The position numbers and the translations under genes are program-made. Of a stretch of 64,000 nt of DNA, positions 60,973 through 64,000 are shown piece by piece. The notes under the pieces are model-generated. The model saw only the letters and a program-made list of their open reading frames with translations, did not search any database and was not told where the DNA came from. Numbering within the stretch: position 1 is the first letter of the stretch; each line of letters starts with the position of its first letter. The stretch is from Hymenobacter sp. BT188 (lineage in GTDB: Bacteria > Bacteroidota > Bacteroidia > Cytophagales > Hymenobacteraceae), in assembly GCF_014333585.1 (NCBI RefSeq), contig NZ_JACSCW010000004.1, forward strand, positions 372,001 to 436,000, written 5' to 3'.

Positions 60973-63267
60973 ATGAAACTCTTCAAATCAGCTGACCTTA
61001 TCCGCAAAAGCAAGTATATCAGCCGCGACTTAAGCTGGCTGCGCTTTAATTATCGCGTCCTCGACCAAGCCAAAGATCCGTCGCGCACCTTATTTGACCG
61101 GCTGCGGTTTATGAGTATTACCTGCTCCAACCTCGACGAATTTTTCATGATTCGGCTAGGGTCGCTGTACAATTATATCGACTACGGTAAGGAGCGCATC
61201 GACTATTCGGGGCTGCGGGAAATGCCGTTTCGGCGCAAACTGCTGGATTTTGCTCACCGCTTTGTAAACGATCAATCGCTCACTTACCTGAATGAGCTGA
61301 AGCCGCAGTTTGAGAAAAATGGCTTCAACATTCTGCGGATGGATGAGCTGACGGAGTTGGAGTTGAAGAAAGCGGATGGCTACTTCAAAAACACGCTGTT
61401 TCCGCTGCTCACGCCTATGGTGTACGATTCCTACCATGGCTTCCCGCTGATGATGAATCAAATGCTGATTCTGGGGGTGGTAACGCGTACGGAAGCTGAA
61501 GGGGAGAAGGGACAGGAGCGCCTCACCTTTGTACAGATTCCGCAAAACTTGTCCCGCTTCTTTGAGCTGACGCGCAAAGACAAGGTGATTTTTGTGCCTA
61601 TCGAGGAAATTGTACGCGCTAATTTGCCCAAGCTTTTTCGCAACGTCGAGATAGAGTCGGCCAACCTGTTTCGCATTACCCGCAATGGCGACTTTACGCT
61701 GGAAGAGTCAGATGACATCGACGTAGACTTCATCAAGGAAATTCAGGTTGGCTTAAAAACCCGCAAGAAGGGCCGTGTAGTGCGTCTGGAAGTGGAGAAG
61801 GACGCGTCACCTGTACTCATGGCGGTTTTGAAGGAGCGCTGGAAAATTGATAACGGCAACGTGTTCGTTATCAACTCTATGATTGATATGAAAGGGCTGC
61901 TGCAAATTCTTAAGCACCCTAACTTCCGGGGAAAAGCGGCCCGCCAGCCGGCTCCCGTGGCCCCGCTTAGCTTGCCCGAAGGTGCCGAGGATAACATGTT
62001 TGAGTACCTCAAGCATCATGATGTGCTTCTGCATCACCCTTATAATAGTATCGATCCTGTTGTGCGCCTGTTGGAGCGAGCCGCCGAAGACCCTCACGTA
62101 CTGGGTATTAAGCAAACTATCTACCGCTTGGCCGACGACTCTCGGGTGACGGCGGCGCTACTGAAAGCAGCCGAAAACGGCAAGCACGTATCCGTGTTGT
62201 TTGAAGTGAAGGCGCGTTTTGATGAGGAGCGTAATATTCGGGAAGGTGCCCGCCTGGAGAAGGCTGGCTGCTTTGTCATCTATGGCGTGAGCAAGTACAA
62301 GACGCACACCAAGATGCTCATGATTATCCGCAAGGAAGGGGAGAAGGTGACGCGCTACGTGCACTTAGGCTCAGGCAATTACAACGAGCAAACGTCGCGC
62401 ATCTATACCGACGTAAGTCTGCTGACGACCAACGATGTGTACGGCCACGACGTGTCAGAATTCTTCAACGTTATTACCGGCCATTCTCAGCCTGATGACT
62501 ATGAGTATCTGATTACGGCCCCGAAAGATATGCGTCAGCAGCTCATTCATCTGATTCGGGAAGAAGTTCGAAACGCGAAGAAGGGCCTGCCGAGTGGCAT
62601 TGTGATGAAGATGAACTCCTTGGAAGACAAGGAGATGATTGACGAATTTTATAAGGCCAGTAAGGCTGGCGTGCCCATTCGCTTTATCGTACGGGGCATT
62701 TGCTGTCTACGGCCGGGCCGGGCTGGCCTAAGCGAAAATATTGAGGTGCGCAGTATTGTAGGCGACTACTTAGAACACTCACGAATGTTTTACTTCCATC
62801 ACGGCGGCCAGCCAAAAGTGTATGCAGGCTCCGCCGATTTGATGGTGCGTTCCTTTGATCGGCGCATTGAAGCTCTATTCCTAATTGTAAACCCCGCCCT
62901 GAAGCGGGAGGCAATTAACATTCTGTATTTCAATCTCAAAGACAACCAGAATACATACCTGATGCGGGAGGATGGGGCATATGTGCGTCGCAACCCCGCT
63001 CCTGATGAGCCTATTTTCAACGTGCACAAGGAGTTTTATCATCGCCATTACGCGGCTGTGTCTGAAAGCTCTTTGTATGACGAATGGCTTACGCGCGCGG
63101 ATGTGCAAACGGACAATGCTGCCTCCAACGAAGGACCTCCCTTAACTTCCCCTGATTTTCCAACGGATGCTGAGATGGAAGATGCCGAAATGGAAACTGA
63201 ACTGGCAACTTTCAACTCCGCTGCCGAGGAGGAATTGCCCGGTGTAGAATCTCCTCAGGACGTCTAA
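60973..63267 (+). CDS. ppk1: Polyphosphate kinase 1
   Basis: The 764-residue enzyme polymerises the terminal phosphate of ATP into polyphosphate. It begins SKYISRDLSWLRFNYRVLDQAKDP and FMSITCSNLDEFFMIRLGSL, typical of the PPK N domain. The active-site His lies in SKYKTHTKMLMII (His445), and the HxK partner region LGSGNYNEQTSRIYTD follows. The C-terminal PAYTFGW-containing and PNVHKEFYHRHY blocks are conserved. An acidic extension of about 55 residues follows the usual C-terminus. It is convergent with a ppx-like gene and shares a terminator with it. Confidence 0.95.
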   Translation: MKLFKSADLIRKSKYISRDLSWLRFNYRVLDQAKDPSRTLFDRLRFMSITCSNLDEFFMIRLGSLYNYIDYGKERIDYSGLREMPFRRKLLDFAHRFVNDQSLTYLNELKPQFEKNGFNILRMDELTELELKKADGYFKNTLFPLLTPMVYDSYHGFPLMMNQMLILGVVTRTEAEGEKGQERLTFVQIPQNLSRFFELTRKDKVIFVPIEEIVRANLPKLFRNVEIESANLFRITRNGDFTLEESDDIDVDFIKEIQVGLKTRKKGRVVRLEVEKDASPVLMAVLKERWKIDNGNVFVINSMIDMKGLLQILKHPNFRGKAARQPAPVAPLSLPEGAEDNMFEYLKHHDVLLHHPYNSIDPVVRLLERAAEDPHVLGIKQTIYRLADDSRVTAALLKAAENGKHVSVLFEVKARFDEERNIREGARLEKAGCFVIYGVSKYKTHTKMLMIIRKEGEKVTRYVHLGSGNYNEQTSRIYTDVSLLTTNDVYGHDVSEFFNVITGHSQPDDYEYLITAPKDMRQQLIHLIREEVRNAKKGLPSGIVMKMNSLEDKEMIDEFYKASKAGVPIRFIVRGICCLRPGRAGLSENIEVRSIVGDYLEHSRMFYFHHGGQPKVYAGSADLMVRSFDRRIEALFLIVNPALKREAINILYFNLKDNQNTYLMREDGAYVRRNPAPDEPIFNVHKEFYHRHYAAVSESSLYDEWLTRADVQTDNAASNEGPPLTSPDFPTDAEMEDAEMETELATFNSAAEEELPGVESPQDV

Positions 63268-63287
63268 TTACTGCCTTATCTCAACAT

Positions 63288-63327
63288 AAAAAAGCCCCCT
63301 AGATCAGCGTCTGGGGGGCTTTTTTTG
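63288..63327. terminator. Terminator between ppk1 and ppx
   Basis: AAAAAAGCCCCCTAGA pairs with TCTGGGGGGCTTTTTTT with one mismatch. A- and T-runs on both sides allow it to stop both converging genes. Confidence 0.88.
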
Positions 63328-63340
63328 TACTTGCCTCGAA

Positions 63341-64000
63341 CTATTCAGCTCCGCTGTGCGAGTTCTGGACATCGGGGTGAGGCGGAATAGTAGAGTGGTC
63401 ATTGACCGGGCGAAAGTCCTCGAAATGGCGCTCAAACAGCGTTTGCAGCATTCCGTCCTTCAAACCGATATCGGGGACGTGCATATTGTTGATGTTAGCC
63501 CACTCCATAGCAGAAAGGTAGATTTGACCCGCCGGCACGATAACATCGGCGCGGTCTGGGTTGAGCATGGCCACATTCACCCGCTCATCCATGGTCATCT
63601 TGGTCAGATTGTCTAGCAGAGTAGCGATGCGCTTGCGTGTGATGGGCTTATCGAGCGTGGTTTGGGTTTTGGCTAAGCTATACAGCTTATTGATGTTGCC
63701 GCCAGTACCAATTGCCCGCGTGACATGGTAGCGACGCGCGTTTTCGGTTACCCATTCCTCCATCCGCTCCCAGGTGCCGTTGAGAGCATCGGTGTTGAGG
63801 CCAGACTCGGCCTGTTGCATCCGTCGAATGGAGCCAACTTCAAACGACTGCGTGGCCACTTTATGGCGGTTGTGGTAGATATTGAACTCCGTGCTGCCTC
63901 CGCCTACATCAATGTGCAGATAGTGCTTATTGTCCTCAAGCACGTGCTCAATTACGCTATTGATGTACATGGCTTCATCCTGGCCATCAATTACTTCGAT
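63341..64000 (-). CDS. Ppx/GppA family exopolyphosphatase, C-terminal part
   Basis: The frame is open to the right edge, giving 219 residues of the C-terminal part. VEHVLEDNKHYLHIDVGGGSTEFNIY carries the ASKHA phosphate-binding DxGGGS loop. VTRAIGTGGNINKLYSLA and RADVIVPAGQIYLSAMEWANI complete the sugar-kinase-like fold. The end is PPHPDVQNSHSGAE. It would hydrolyse polyphosphate or pppGpp, opposite in effect to the neighbouring ppk1. The N-terminus lies outside the window. Confidence 0.9.
   Translation of the reverse strand: MEVIDGQDEAMYINSVIEHVLEDNKHYLHIDVGGGSTEFNIYHNRHKVATQSFEVGSIRRMQQAESGLNTDALNGTWERMEEWVTENARRYHVTRAIGTGGNINKLYSLAKTQTTLDKPITRKRIATLLDNLTKMTMDERVNVAMLNPDRADVIVPAGQIYLSAMEWANINNMHVPDIGLKDGMLQTLFERHFEDFRPVNDHSTIPPHPDVQNSHSGAE

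Overview
The window looks like a chromosomal segment of a Hymenobacter-like bacterium (Bacteroidota, Cytophagales). The signs are moderately GC-rich DNA, Bacteroidota -7 promoter boxes of the TAnnTTTG type, T9SS sorting domains of both type A and type B, CarboxypepD_reg outer-membrane beta-barrel proteins, and tRNA genes without an encoded CCA. The genus is an inference. No rRNA, CRISPR array or intact insertion sequence was seen.

Layout. 0-4.4 kb: a lipoprotein fragment, an outer-membrane protein, a SAM-I riboswitch followed by a Cys-rich leader ORF and an amino acid permease, and a CPBP membrane protease. 4.4-15 kb: a minus-strand glycan cluster holding a complete pseudaminic acid route (pseB, pseC, SpsF/PseF-like, PseG-GNAT fusion, pseI), plus an unassigned glycosyltransferase-like protein, a polysaccharide deacetylase and a Wzx-type flippase. 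15-20.5 kb: a HAD-IIIC/SGNH-like protein, a GT4 glycosyltransferase, ffh and a guanine-deaminase-like enzyme. 20.5-36 kb: a giant T9SS-exported lectin-like surface protein, small coiled-coil and AT-hook-like proteins, a methyltransferase, anmK, a thioesterase, a DinB protein, a membrane glycosyltransferase-like protein, the pyruvate dehydrogenase E1 beta subunit, an OmpA/TPR lipoprotein, PspC, a GT2 and a YbaB-type protein. 36-42 kb: a T9SS type B protein, hutH, hisS and a STAS-like protein. 42-49.7 kb: two outer-membrane beta-barrel receptors and one barrel-less relative; two of these three share one promoter/operator/leader-hairpin module. 49.8-54.6 kb: a MORN-repeat protein, a thiolase and a batB-batC pair. 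54.8-58.1 kb: tRNA-Ser, tRNA-Pro and tRNA-Arg, then an AT-richer accessory stretch bounded by two decayed tRNA-Gly-like sequences and holding a frameshifted acyltransferase. 58-64 kb: gyrB, ppk1 and a ppx-like gene.

The most unusual features are (1) the 14-bp motif CTGGGGGGCAWWTT and its reverse complement. It forms the arms of most intrinsic terminators here and also occurs singly, in both orientations, at about 36 sites inside unrelated coding genes, as DNA uptake sequences do in other phyla. (2) The SAM-I riboswitch plus a leader ORF ending in four cysteines ahead of a permease. (3) The duplicated operator-promoter-hairpin module at 46-49 kb. All functional calls come from reading motifs by eye; no database search was run.
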